Shown piece after piece: positions 34,740-44,488 of a stretch of DNA of 64,000 nucleotides (position 1 is its first letter; every line of letters starts with the position of its first letter). Made by a program: the position numbers and the translations under genes. The notes beneath the pieces were generated by a model. It was not told the DNA's origin, made no database searches, and saw nothing but the letters and a program-made list of their open reading frames with translations. Location of the stretch: contig NZ_SIRS01000002.1 of assembly GCF_004310335.1 (NCBI RefSeq), forward strand, positions 310,001 through 374,000, given 5' to 3'. The DNA is from Hyunsoonleella pacifica (GTDB taxonomy: Bacteria; Bacteroidota; Bacteroidia; Flavobacteriales; Flavobacteriaceae).

Positions 34740-35669
34740 CTAAATCTGTTTTTGGGGTAAAGGAACCATGTCACCTAATATTCTATCCCATTTTTCAGGA
34801 ATTATAGGCCTATTACCTCCATCATGGTGAAAGGTTAATTCTCCAAAATATAATTTACCATCTACGTCATACCAATCGACTCTTACATAACAAAAATCTG
34901 TAGATAATTTTTCGGATAAGGCTAACATTTCGTCTAGCGTTTTAGGTTTTTCTACATCTTCATCCGAAGGATCTGTAGCTTTCCCATTTTCTTTTAAAGA
35001 AGACCATTTATAAGGTTCTCTTTCCCATTTTGTATTGTACCAATTCCTATGATGATTATCAGAATCTCTGTCAATATCGACCTGAATCATATTTGCTTTT
35101 CCATTAAAACAATGAACTTTATAATCAAAAGGGATCTTTCCATTTTTGCTTATCAAAAGCTTTTCTACAATAATACATGGTTCTATATTTTTATATTGCC
35201 ACTCCTTAGATCTTGGATAATAATTCTTTTTTAAACGTTTTTTTAGACTTTCTTGAGCTTCGTTCCAATCTGTTTTAGATTTGTCAAAAACAAAAATCCC
35301 GCCACCACTATCATGATTTGCTTTAATAATAAAAGGAGGACTAGGTAGGTTCTCCGGTATGATTTCTTCAACATTTTTGGTTTGATAAAATAAAGGGACT
35401 AAATATTCTTCTCCTACTTTTTCTTTAATATATGATCTTACAGCATATTTATCAGCACATATGGTATGCAAATCTGTTCTATCAAAAAGTTTTAGCCAAA
35501 CTATTTTTTCATTAAGAGTTTTCGGATTATCTAAATCTAATTCTCTTTTAAATGATTTTTTAAACCTTCTTTTTAAGTAAATTTTTTCGGGCATAACATT
35601 GTATAAAAAAAATAAATGTATTCTTTGCAAGAAAGTATTTAGATATAAGTATTTTATAATGTTTTTCAT
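34740..35669 (-). CDS. TupA-like ATP-grasp protein
   Basis: The 309-residue soluble protein has the features of the TupA-like ATP-grasp family. These are DNPKTLNEKIVWLKLFDRTDLHTICADKYAVR near the N terminus, PPFIIKANHDSGGGIFVFDK, IVEKLL and the Mg-binding end VRVDWYDVDGKLYFGELTFHHDGG. Founding members are tied to teichuronopeptide synthesis, and relatives lie in polysaccharide loci where they are thought to join an amino acid or peptide to a sugar carboxylate by an amide bond. That fits the other amidation and aminoacylation genes here. The acceptor is inferred. Confidence 0.8.
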   Translation of the reverse strand: MKNIIKYLYLNTFLQRIHLFFLYNVMPEKIYLKRRFKKSFKRELDLDNPKTLNEKIVWLKLFDRTDLHTICADKYAVRSYIKEKVGEEYLVPLFYQTKNVEEIIPENLPSPPFIIKANHDSGGGIFVFDKSKTDWNEAQESLKKRLKKNYYPRSKEWQYKNIEPCIIVEKLLISKNGKIPFDYKVHCFNGKANMIQVDIDRDSDNHHRNWYNTKWEREPYKWSSLKENGKATDPSDEDVEKPKTLDEMLALSEKLSTDFCYVRVDWYDVDGKLYFGELTFHHDGGNRPIIPEKWDRILGDMVPLPQKQI

Positions 35670-35729
35670 TTATGTTAATAATTTGGAGTTATAAATGTTT
35701 ATTTGAACTAATTTGATCTTTATATTGCT

Positions 35730-36875
35730 TTACTCTAACGATTGTTTATTCTTCTTATCATGTTCTAATAATTTTAGATATAAAAAGATTGAGGTAAATA
35801 CAGTAGAGAATTTGCCGAAAAATGTATGCCCTACAAGAAAAGATGTTATCAAAGCAATTGTTATAAAAATATAATAAAAGTTATGTTGATAGTGTTGAAT
35901 ACTTTTTATAGAGAGAAATAACACAATCCACATTAAAAAAGCAAAAGCAATGATACCAGCTTCTCCAATTACCAATAAATATAAATTATGTACTCCTACT
36001 TCTATCCCTAGTCCTCTCCCTTTTCCTTGCAAGGTACGATAACCATTACCTGTAAAAGGCTTTTTCATAATAGCATCAGTGTACTGAGCCCAGGTGTCTG
36101 CTCTATTATCATGATTCATAGTATCAGTTTTAACTTCCTCATCATTAAAAATACTTTGCAGTGCTTCAAATCTAGACGCATTTAATTTTATAGCACCCGA
36201 GAATAAAATAAATGAAAGCACAATAGCTCCCAAAATAGGGGCTACTAAGTTTTTTTTATTCATAAAAACTGCAACTATATTAATAAATAACCATATTAAT
36301 ATAAAATACCTAGATAGAGTTAATAAACCAGACAGTGTAAATGCAAGTTGACCAACTAACCTAAACTTAATATTTTTAACTCCGTAACTAATACCAAAAC
36401 CAACAAGGCTTATAATTGCTGCATAATTGGGATTTAAATAAAAACCACTATAACGTCCATAACCTTTGCCAAAGCGCGCATCGATATCAGGAAAAATTGT
36501 AGCATGTGCAACTATGCTCAAGGCACCAAAAATTGAAGCTATATATATTTCTTCTATTTTTGAATCTTTTGCAACTTCAGTAGAGCAGACAACCACTATC
36601 ATGAATTTAATAAAGTACACAAGATAATTTTCAACAAATCCATAAGGAGGTATAAAATTAATCCCAGAAATGGTGTAATAAGAAATGCCTAAAAAAATAA
36701 ACGGTAATAGGGGCTTTCTATAATTATCAACAAAAAACAACATATAAACCAATAAAAGAAATATAGTTAAATAACTAGTTATTCCTCCCATTGCTGGGCT
36801 TATATAAATATTAGCAAAGGCAGGGAAATCCCAGAAAATCAAAAATAATATCAGTATTCTTAGTAATTGTTTCAA
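35730..36875 (-). CDS. O-antigen polymerase/ligase-family membrane protein (Wzy-like)
   Basis: The 381-residue protein has about ten membrane helices, a large periplasmic loop (about 220-290), and the Wzy_C-type signature GNGYRTLQGKGRGLGIEVGVHNLYLLVIGEAGIIAFAF. It is the likely polymerase of lipid-linked repeat units. The start appears to be a TTG at 36875 whose codon overlaps the stop of the flippase gene (sequence TTGA), so translation is coupled; the next in-frame Met would remove the first helix. Confidence 0.82.
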   Translation of the reverse strand: MKQLLRILILFLIFWDFPAFANIYISPAMGGITSYLTIFLLLVYMLFFVDNYRKPLLPFIFLGISYYTISGINFIPPYGFVENYLVYFIKFMIVVVCSTEVAKDSKIEEIYIASIFGALSIVAHATIFPDIDARFGKGYGRYSGFYLNPNYAAIISLVGFGISYGVKNIKFRLVGQLAFTLSGLLTLSRYFILIWLFINIVAVFMNKKNLVAPILGAIVLSFILFSGAIKLNASRFEALQSIFNDEEVKTDTMNHDNRADTWAQYTDAIMKKPFTGNGYRTLQGKGRGLGIEVGVHNLYLLVIGEAGIIAFAFLMWIVLFLSIKSIQHYQHNFYYIFITIALITSFLVGHTFFGKFSTVFTSIFLYLKLLEHDKKNKQSLE

Positions 36876-38212
36876 TTTAATTGATGTTGTTTTTTAAGTT
36901 TTAGAGTATATCTATATAGTATAATGGCTCTAACAATAAAAACCGTTGTGGTGCAAAGTGCAATACCAAAAACGCCAAAGTACTTCATGAAAATAAAATC
37001 TAAAACCAAATTTAAAATAACAGCAATAAATGCTACTTTAGCCATAAAGTTATTCTCGTTTATACTTGTCAAAAAGTTAACTATTACCATTCCACAAACG
37101 GTAAATGGAGCATAAACTAAAAAAATAATTTGTAGATAAGAAACAATATCAGTGTTTTTACTTGTGAATTCTCCACGCTCAAATAAAAACTCGATTAACC
37201 ATGGCGATATAACAATAATACATACCGCAGCTATTGAAGTTGCTATAAATAAGCGTTTTAGAGCGAAAAATAATTTATCAAACGCTAATTTTTTGTCCTC
37301 TATTACTAACTTTGAAAAGTGAGGAAGTAAAACCTTTCCCATTGAAATTATTAATATAGATGTTAAAAAAGCAGGAATTTTTAATCCATAATTTAAAGCG
37401 GCAATTGATCCAATTGCTAGTTTTGCTGCAAAGTATTGATCTGTAACAGGTATAAGACCTGTTAAAAACCCAGATAACACTTTAGCTGGAACTTGTTTCA
37501 GCATTATTTTTATGTCAGGACTATTAAAATTTGGTTTTGATAATTTAATAATTTTCTTGATAAAAGAAATTAATAATATTAAAATAAATTCTAATAGCGT
37601 ACCTAATAATAAACTTACGGACAAAACCTTTTGACCTAATTGCTCTTTAAAGAAAATGATGCATATTAAAAAGGATATTGGAGTAATTACTCCAACAAAT
37701 GTAGGTACTCTAAACTCTCCGCTAATATGCAGTAATCCATGCAATAGAGAGTTTAAACCCCAAATAAAAATACAAGGAACAATATAGTAAAACTGTATCT
37801 TTATTAAATCATAATATGTTTTTGAATGACCACTAAAAAATGATTCAAGAAAGGTATCAGTTATGAGTATCGCTATTATAGTGAAAAGAGTTGAAACACC
37901 TATCGTTATTAAAAACCCAGTGGCTTGAAATGCTCTTAAATCATTATCTAATTTTGATGCTTTAACATAATTAGGAATAAAAACACTTCCAAATGCTCCT
38001 GTAAATAAATTACTTACAAAACCTGGAATAAGCATAGCAATAAAGAAAGTATCTAATAATTCAGATAAACCAAAAGCTGAGGCAACAACGGTCTCTTTAT
38101 AAAAAGATATTAATTTAACTAATACCGTAAGGCCACCAACTAAAAGAATATTTTTTAAAACTGTACTTTTAGAATAGGTTAATACAAGTTTTTTTAAATC
38201 AAAAAAATTCAT
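36872..38212 (-). CDS. MurJ-type (MVF family) lipid-linked oligosaccharide flippase
   Basis: The 446-residue protein has 12-14 membrane helices and the MurJ signature near the N terminus: VLVKLISFYKETVVASAFGLSELLDTFFIAMLIPGFVSNLFTGAFGSVFIPNYVKA. MurJ flips lipid II, but relatives in polysaccharide loci act as Wzx flippases for the repeat unit. With a Wzy-like gene directly downstream and no peptidoglycan genes nearby, the polysaccharide role is preferred. It overlaps the polymerase gene by four bases. Confidence 0.83.
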   Translation of the reverse strand: MNFFDLKKLVLTYSKSTVLKNILLVGGLTVLVKLISFYKETVVASAFGLSELLDTFFIAMLIPGFVSNLFTGAFGSVFIPNYVKASKLDNDLRAFQATGFLITIGVSTLFTIIAILITDTFLESFFSGHSKTYYDLIKIQFYYIVPCIFIWGLNSLLHGLLHISGEFRVPTFVGVITPISFLICIIFFKEQLGQKVLSVSLLLGTLLEFILILLISFIKKIIKLSKPNFNSPDIKIMLKQVPAKVLSGFLTGLIPVTDQYFAAKLAIGSIAALNYGLKIPAFLTSILIISMGKVLLPHFSKLVIEDKKLAFDKLFFALKRLFIATSIAAVCIIVISPWLIEFLFERGEFTSKNTDIVSYLQIIFLVYAPFTVCGMVIVNFLTSINENNFMAKVAFIAVILNLVLDFIFMKYFGVFGIALCTTTVFIVRAIILYRYTLKLKKQHQLN

Positions 38213-38228
38213 GTTTGGGGCTTATTTT

Positions 38229-39329
38229 TTAATTTAATAATTTTTCGAATAAATTATTCCATTCCATAGTTACTGGTTCAGCTTCTAAGAATTTAACACT
38301 TTCTACAGCATTGACGCTAAATTTTTCTCTCAATTTTTCATCACTTATTAATTCTGATAAACGATCTTCTAGTTGTTTTTGATCTCCAATTGGTATCAAA
38401 AAACCACTATGTCCGTCCGTTATCAATTCTGAAGGACCGGTGGGACAATCTGTAGACACACAAGGAAGGCCAAAGTGCATGGCTTCGATTAAAGCATTAG
38501 GAGAGCCTTCAAATATGGATGTAAAAGCAAAAATTCTTGATTTATTATAATAATGTGCAATGTCTTTTGTTTGTCCCAATAAATTTATCTTATCATCTAA
38601 TTTTAAAGATTTTATTAGTTCTTCATACTCTTTTTGTTTTTCTCCTTTACCAACAATTATTAATTTCCAGTTGTTATGATTTATATTGGCAAAAGCTTTA
38701 ATTAGTACATCTTGTGCTTTCTGGTTGCTTAAGCTACCTACATTTAAAATAAGATTTTCTTTTTTTTGACTTGTATCTCTTGCATTAGTTAATTCTGGAG
38801 CTATAGGGTTTTTTAAAATGACTATTTTATTTTTATTGATGATAGATTCAAACTGTTTTTTCATTTCATCAGTTTGCACAACTAAAAACTCAGCTTTTTT
38901 GTATAATAATTTTCTTAGAATCCGCCATTGTAGAGGAGTGGTTGATTTTTTCGGATAATTACGTTCGCTAATTATACATGGAATGTTATTCTTTTTAGCT
39001 GCTAATATGGCTAACACGTTTGCACTAGTTATAAAGCCAATAAATAAATCTATTTTTTCTTTTTTTAAATAGTTGGATATTGTTTTGTAAAGTGAATAGT
39101 TTAGTTTTATTCCTTGTATAATACTACTACTTGGTTTATATTGCTCTGTACAAGTAAATAACTTTATATTACTATTTAATTTGTAGAAGGGTTCTGATTC
39201 TTTTTTTATTAAACTTATGATATGAACTTCATATTTTTCAATAAGTTGATTGGAAAGGTTTGTGATAACACGTTCTGCACCACCAGCGGTTAAAGCTCCT
39301 ATTACAAATGAAATTTTCTTTTTATTCAT
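38229..39329 (-). CDS. Glycosyltransferase family 4
   Basis: I place the start at the ATG at 39329 (MNKKKISFVIGALTAGGAERV); an upstream TTG adds six residues and is unlikely. The 366-residue GT-B enzyme has the N-terminal glycine motif, LNVGSLSNQKAQDVLIKAF and donor site FEGSPNALIEAMHFGLPCVSTDCPTGPSELI. It is the first gene of the long minus-strand unit that runs to 19489, divergent from the third MBOAT pair. Confidence 0.87.
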   Translation of the reverse strand: MNKKKISFVIGALTAGGAERVITNLSNQLIEKYEVHIISLIKKESEPFYKLNSNIKLFTCTEQYKPSSSIIQGIKLNYSLYKTISNYLKKEKIDLFIGFITSANVLAILAAKKNNIPCIISERNYPKKSTTPLQWRILRKLLYKKAEFLVVQTDEMKKQFESIINKNKIVILKNPIAPELTNARDTSQKKENLILNVGSLSNQKAQDVLIKAFANINHNNWKLIIVGKGEKQKEYEELIKSLKLDDKINLLGQTKDIAHYYNKSRIFAFTSIFEGSPNALIEAMHFGLPCVSTDCPTGPSELITDGHSGFLIPIGDQKQLEDRLSELISDEKLREKFSVNAVESVKFLEAEPVTMEWNNLFEKLLN

Positions 39330-39706
39330 AATTATAATTTGGGACAATTCTTTTTAAGAAAAATCATAGCTAAATGTAAAAGCTATTGATTGTTCTTTAA
39401 ATAAATAGAATATTAATTTCAATAATGATTTGTAAAGATGATAAAAGACTTAAATTTACTCCTGTTTTTTCGTCAAGTTAATAATATATTCGGTCTAATG
39501 TTGTTTGTTAAGCTTATTTTTTGTTCAATATAGATATAAATATATGTAGTTAAAAAAAGCTTACTAATTCTATTAATCTGTAGTTATGTAGTATGAATAA
39601 TAAACACAAGGTTTAAAAGTATATTTTTATATATTGCGACTTGTTATTTTTAATAGAATTTAATTCTGACAATCTATAATAATAAACTTAAAACTACTCA
39701 GTTCTT
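39330..39706. other. Divergent intergenic region between the main GT operon and MBOAT pair 3
   Basis: About 375 AT-rich bases without a gene. It must hold the promoter of the roughly 20 kb minus-strand unit and of the MBOAT gene at 39707. I find only near-matches to TAnnTTTG (for example around 39515), none with convincing spacing. No hairpin stands out. Confidence 0.5.
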
Positions 39707-41149
39707 ATGCTGTTTAATTCAATAGATTTTGCAATTTTTTTACCTATAGTTTTTTTTATCTATTGGTTTGTAATCCAAAAGAATTTAAAATTACAAAACC
39801 TATTAATAATTTTAGCTAGTTATGTTTTTTATGGTTGGTGGGATTATAGGTTTTTAGCATTAATTGTATTTAGTAGTTTATTAGATTATTCGATTGGGAT
39901 TGGGCTTAATAAATATAATGATAAAACAAAACGTAAAGGTTTATTAATTTTAAGCCTATTAGTTAATTTAGGTTTTTTAGGTTTTTTTAAATATTATAAT
40001 TTTTTTCTTGATAATTTTGTTGACGCCTTTAGCTTTTTTGGTAAAGATATAAGCGCTCAAGGGCTTAACATAATTCTACCTGTTGGTATTAGTTTCTATA
40101 CTTTTCAAACGTTAAGCTACACAATCGATGTTTACAGGAAAAGATTGGAACCAACCAAAGATATTATTTCATTTCTTGCTTTTGTTAGCTTTTTTCCTCA
40201 GCTAGTCGCTGGACCGATTGAAAGAGCTACAAATTTACTCCCGCAATTTTATCAAAAACGAAAATTCGTTTATTCAAAGGCAATAGACGGGATGAGACAA
40301 ATTTTATGGGGTCTGTTCAAAAAAGTTGTTGTTGCGGATAATTGTGCAGCTTTTGCAAATCAAATTTTTGATAATTATTCTGAAAGTTCAGCCAGTACAT
40401 TATTTTTTGGAGCCCTTTTTTTTACTTTTCAAATTTATGGTGATTTCTCGGGTTATTCTGATATTGCTATTGGAACCTCTCGTTTATTTGGGTTTAATTT
40501 AATGCGAAATTTTGCCTTCCCATATTTTTCACGAGATATTGCAGAATTCTGGAGGCGTTGGCATATATCCTTGTCTACGTGGTTTCGAGACTATGTTTAT
40601 ATTCCGTTAGGAGGAAGTAGGGGAGGAACCGCAATGAAAATCAGAAATACTTTTATAATTTTCATTGTAAGTGGTTTTTGGCACGGAGCCAACTGGACCT
40701 TTATTATTTGGGGTTTTTTAAATGCATTATATTTTTTGCCGATAATGTTGATGAAAAAAAACAGAGTAAATACTAATGGAGTTGCTGAAGGTAGACTATT
40801 TGCAAATTATAATGAGATAGGGCAGATTATTTTTACATTTTTGCTAACCATGATTGCGTGGGTGTTTTTTAGGGCTCCAAGTGTTACCGATGCCTTTCTT
40901 TATTTAAGGGGGGTGTTAAGCATAACATTTTTTACTATTCCAGTTGATTTTAATGATTGGTTAATAACTTTTGCTTTTGTTATTGCATTAGTGGTAATAG
41001 AATGGCTACAGAGAGACAAAGAACATGCTTTAGAACTTTTTGGAACAAATATTCCCAAATATATGAGATGGAGTTTTTATGTCATTATATTTTTTACCAT
41101 ATTTTGGTATGGAGGTTCGCAGCAAGATTTTATTTATTTCCAATTCTAA
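39707..41149 (+). CDS. MBOAT membrane O-acyltransferase, copy 3
   Basis: The 480-residue protein matches copy 1 very closely at the N terminus (MLFNSIDFAIFLPIVFFIYWFV against MLFNSIEFFIFLPIVFIL). It has the same core motifs, EFWRRWHISLSTWFRDYVYIPLGG and SGFWHGANWTFIIWG, and ends FIYFQF. Copies 1 and 3 are therefore the closest pair. Its neighbour 15 bases downstream is a different, shorter SGNH protein, so the acceptor or site of acylation probably differs from pair 1. Confidence 0.93.
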   Translation: MLFNSIDFAIFLPIVFFIYWFVIQKNLKLQNLLIILASYVFYGWWDYRFLALIVFSSLLDYSIGIGLNKYNDKTKRKGLLILSLLVNLGFLGFFKYYNFFLDNFVDAFSFFGKDISAQGLNIILPVGISFYTFQTLSYTIDVYRKRLEPTKDIISFLAFVSFFPQLVAGPIERATNLLPQFYQKRKFVYSKAIDGMRQILWGLFKKVVVADNCAAFANQIFDNYSESSASTLFFGALFFTFQIYGDFSGYSDIAIGTSRLFGFNLMRNFAFPYFSRDIAEFWRRWHISLSTWFRDYVYIPLGGSRGGTAMKIRNTFIIFIVSGFWHGANWTFIIWGFLNALYFLPIMLMKKNRVNTNGVAEGRLFANYNEIGQIIFTFLLTMIAWVFFRAPSVTDAFLYLRGVLSITFFTIPVDFNDWLITFAFVIALVVIEWLQRDKEHALELFGTNIPKYMRWSFYVIIFFTIFWYGGSQQDFIYFQF

Positions 41150-41164
41150 TAGCTTATTAGTATC

Positions 41165-42052
41165 ATGAGAAGTTTCGTAAATAGTTGTTTTAAGTTTTTA
41201 GGAATATTTTTAGGAATATGTCTTATCTCTCTTCTTTTTAATTCTTTATTAATTAATAATTATTTTGGTTATAAAATTAGAACAGAACAAAACATTTTAA
41301 TATTGGGTGATTCTCATACAGAATGTAGCATAGATGACAATATTTTTTCAAATAGTATCAATTTATCTCATAGTGCTGATTCTTATTTTTATTCTTTTTT
41401 AAAAATAAGGAAGATGAAAAACGAAAACCCTCAAATAGATACTTTACTTCTATCATTATCCAATCATAATTTACTTATTGAGTATGAAGACAGATGGCTT
41501 TTTAATACTACAAATATCAGGAGTAAGTTCAGAATATACACAGATTTAATGGATTTTTCTGATTTTATGTTTTTATTTAAATCAAATCCTTCTGGGGTTA
41601 TACAAGGCATAATAGAAGCTCCGAAATATTCTGTGAAACTCCTTTTTAAAGGAGAATTAACAGAAAGAGACTTAGGAAAATTTTTGCCTTCAAATAGAGA
41701 TAAATTATCAGAAGATATAGCTCAACTTAAATCAGGCATAAAATACAGGGAGTTGAAATATTCAGAAAATGATAAAAAATATTTATTTAAAATTATTGAC
41801 TTTTGCGAACAGAATGATATAAAGTTGTTTTTTATAGGAACTCCTCTGCATCGTGAATATTCCAGGAGAAAAGCAGAAGAATTTGAGCTATTTAATGAGT
41901 TTTATAAATCAAATCTTCAAAAATTTGACTATTTAAATTATATGGATTTTGATATACCAGATAATGGATTTCAAGATACAGATCATCTGAATACTTTAGG
42001 AGCTAAGTTATTTACCGAAAAATTAATGAAAGACTTAACCACCGCAAATTAA
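41165..42052 (+). CDS. SGNH-like periplasmic protein, MBOAT partner of pair 3
   Basis: The 295-residue protein has an N-terminal membrane anchor (about 7-30), a block I of ILILGDSHTECSIDD with Ser at about 50, and the C-terminal Asp-His in FQDTDHLNTLGAKLF. The GDSH form, with block I much nearer the anchor, sets it apart from the partners of pairs 1 and 2. It is the expected periplasmic transferase for the preceding MBOAT. It ends 20 bases from the convergent sulfatase-fold gene. Confidence 0.75.
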   Translation: MRSFVNSCFKFLGIFLGICLISLLFNSLLINNYFGYKIRTEQNILILGDSHTECSIDDNIFSNSINLSHSADSYFYSFLKIRKMKNENPQIDTLLLSLSNHNLLIEYEDRWLFNTTNIRSKFRIYTDLMDFSDFMFLFKSNPSGVIQGIIEAPKYSVKLLFKGELTERDLGKFLPSNRDKLSEDIAQLKSGIKYRELKYSENDKKYLFKIIDFCEQNDIKLFFIGTPLHREYSRRKAEEFELFNEFYKSNLQKFDYLNYMDFDIPDNGFQDTDHLNTLGAKLFTEKLMKDLTTAN

Positions 42053-42071
42053 ATTTTTAAAGTTTCAAATT

Positions 42072-43754
42072 TTATTCTATATAGTCTTGAATTGGTGGGC
42101 TAATAATACTATCCAAGTTGATTTTTTCCCATTTTGGTTCTATACCTAATCTTGCATTCCAGTATTTATTAAATGTAAAATCATCTTTTGTTTGAACATC
42201 AAGAGAGTTTCCATATATTTTAGACACTTCATTGCTATCATATTTCATTAATTTTAATAAAGATGGAAATATATTATAGTGACTAGATCTATTTTTATTA
42301 TGGCTCAGTGTTTTTTGCCAGTTTAAAGTATTTAATGATTTTCCCTGAATAACAACAAGAGGAACTAAGCCCTCTTCCATAGTCGGTTCAGCACTACAGT
42401 GCGTATGAACACCTGGATTACCTCTTTCATGAAGATCCTGCCCATGATCACCTGTGTAAATAATTAGTGAATTATTTAATTTGGCATTTTCAAAGATTTT
42501 CCTGAAAAACTCTCCAATATTCCATTCCATGGCATTCCTATAAGAATTTCGATATTGTATCCATTCCTCTGTACTACCATTAAATCCAGTTCGAAGACCA
42601 GTATCTCCTGTCTCTAACCAATTTCCTCGTGGTAATGCAGGTTTATATTTCATGAATTCATCTGGATATTTATCGTGGATTGGAAAATGCAAACCCATTT
42701 TTGTAATAAATATAAACTCATTAGTATTATTATTTATCAATTTTACCAATAAACTGGCTATTTCCTGATCTCTATTTAGGATACTAGTATTATCTAATTG
42801 GATGAATTCTTCTATGTCTTCCATTTCACTAGTAGTCATTCCATTTTGAAGCTCACCCTCCGTGCGCTGAGCATCAATATATATAGTCTTTAATCCTGCG
42901 TTTTTAGCATATTTCCATATTGAAGGTTTTGAGTATATAATCTTTTTATAATTATCTCTTGTACCCCCGTATCTTAACGTAAGATTTGTGGCAAAACTAC
43001 AGTTAGCTATTGAGGCTGCATAACCATAATTGAAAATGTCAAAATCGTCATAAGTATTACCTAAAAAGGTATTTACCCCATAAGAATTATTTATGTCCAT
43101 ATAGACTGCTGATACACTTTCGTCTAAAATAAAAATGATATCATGGTCAATATTATTTTTATCTCTGTCAATATTAATATTTTCTCTAGTACCAAAATCA
43201 TCCTGTGCTAATTCGTACATAACAAGAGAAGAATAAGATATAGGTGTATAGACGGATGGTAAACCCAACGCTCCACTTCCTCCTTTATAAAAAATTAAAT
43301 ATGTGAATAGAAAAAAAGAAAAAACAGGTATTAAACTAAAATAAGGCTTATTAAATATTTGCCGCTTTGGTTTTAAGATAATACCAAAAAGCAAAAGTAA
43401 CCCTAAAACTATGGATATTACGTAAAATTTCTTATACTGTTGAAATGCTTCTCCTGCTGAACCAGCAGCATCTATCATGTTTATAAAAGCATTGTAATCA
43501 AAAGGTTCAAGCATTATTCTTTGATAAGAATCATAAGCAACCGCACAAAAATAGAAAAGTATACCAATAATTACGCGGGTATAGCTGTTTTTGATATTGG
43601 CAACCACAAAAATACTGAAAGTTAACAATAGAAAAAAGAATATATATATTACACAGGAAGTTGACATTCCAAAATGATCAAGTCTAAGTAAATAAACATT
43701 AAAATCTTTTGCCAAATAGGCAAAAATTAAGATACTTTTTATGGGAAGTCTCAT
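42072..43754 (-). CDS. Sulfatase-fold membrane phosphotransferase (phosphoethanolamine-transferase-like)
   Basis: The 560-residue protein has five or so N-terminal membrane helices (about 1-165) and a periplasmic alkaline-phosphatase-fold domain, the plan of EptA, Cpt and LtaS enzymes. Metal-site motifs are HDIIFILDESVSAVY, YTGDHGQDLHERGNP and the HTHCSAEPTMEEGLVPLVV block. The nucleophile segment reads SIANCSFATNLTLRYGG, not the usual GTST, so the reacting residue is unclear. It overlaps dgkA by four bases (ATGA); since such transferases leave diacylglycerol from their phospholipid donor, this strongly suggests a phospholipid head-group transferase acting on polysaccharide or lipid A. Confidence 0.78.
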   Translation of the reverse strand: MRLPIKSILIFAYLAKDFNVYLLRLDHFGMSTSCVIYIFFFLLLTFSIFVVANIKNSYTRVIIGILFYFCAVAYDSYQRIMLEPFDYNAFINMIDAAGSAGEAFQQYKKFYVISIVLGLLLLFGIILKPKRQIFNKPYFSLIPVFSFFLFTYLIFYKGGSGALGLPSVYTPISYSSLVMYELAQDDFGTRENINIDRDKNNIDHDIIFILDESVSAVYMDINNSYGVNTFLGNTYDDFDIFNYGYAASIANCSFATNLTLRYGGTRDNYKKIIYSKPSIWKYAKNAGLKTIYIDAQRTEGELQNGMTTSEMEDIEEFIQLDNTSILNRDQEIASLLVKLINNNTNEFIFITKMGLHFPIHDKYPDEFMKYKPALPRGNWLETGDTGLRTGFNGSTEEWIQYRNSYRNAMEWNIGEFFRKIFENAKLNNSLIIYTGDHGQDLHERGNPGVHTHCSAEPTMEEGLVPLVVIQGKSLNTLNWQKTLSHNKNRSSHYNIFPSLLKLMKYDSNEVSKIYGNSLDVQTKDDFTFNKYWNARLGIEPKWEKINLDSIISPPIQDYIE

Positions 43755-44131
43755 AAAATATGTATTAGTTTGGGGGTATATAGTATTAAAATTATTATTA
43801 AAGCACCCAATGAAGAAATTGCTACAGCACCAGCGGCTATATCTTTTATAAAACCAATACGTTCTTCAAAATCTTCATGCACAAAATCACAAATTTTTTC
43901 TAGACCAGTGTTGAGTGCTTCAACACTCATTACCAATATAATTGTAAAAATTTGGATTATCCATTCTAAAGATGAAATTTCAAAGAAGAAACCAGCGAGT
44001 GTTAATATAATTGCTAAAAAAAATTGAACCTGTATACTAGACTCTGTTTTTAATAATAAAAGCATGCCTTTAAAAGCATAACCAATACTTTTATATCGAT
44101 GTATAATAAAAGGTTCGTGTTTGTTATTCAT
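43751..44131 (-). CDS. dgkA: Diacylglycerol kinase (DgkA family)
   Basis: The 126-residue protein has three membrane helices and the DgkA/undecaprenol kinase signature: FKGMLLLLKTESSIQVQFF, then VMSVEALNTGLEKICDFV and FIKDIAAGAVAISSLGAL. It phosphorylates diacylglycerol (or undecaprenol) with ATP. Overlap with the downstream sulfatase-fold gene suggests it recycles the diacylglycerol that gene's product releases. It is the first gene of a two-gene unit with about 360 non-coding bases upstream. Confidence 0.93.
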   Translation of the reverse strand: MNNKHEPFIIHRYKSIGYAFKGMLLLLKTESSIQVQFFLAIILTLAGFFFEISSLEWIIQIFTIILVMSVEALNTGLEKICDFVHEDFEERIGFIKDIAAGAVAISSLGALIIILILYTPKLIHIL

Positions 44132-44488
44132 AAAAAATTAATTATTACTTAACGAAAAATTAATATTGGTCTAAAATAGATTATTTTTTGATATAGGCAC
44201 AATCAATTCTATCAATTTCAGCTATTTACGATGAAAATCATGTGTCAGATAAATATGTAATTAAAGATAATTTTTGATTTAATCTTTTATTATCAAACAG
44301 AAATAAAAAACGCAATCATTTGTAGTTTTTTTGAGAAATATTTATTGAATAAATGTCTCACAACTAATAATAAATAAAAAACAAGATATGATAAATTTCA
44401 AAAAAAGTATTAGTGTTTTTTATTTGGTACTAATACATAAAATAAAAAAATAGTATTCTACTTGAAAAAGGTATAACGATCCAACTTA
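44132..44488. other. AT-rich intergenic region upstream of dgkA
   Basis: About 357 bases with no gene and no clear hairpin. It lies between two co-directional minus-strand units (sugar-nucleotide genes and dgkA) and should contain the dgkA promoter, but no good TAnnTTTG element was found on the minus strand. Confidence 0.45.
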
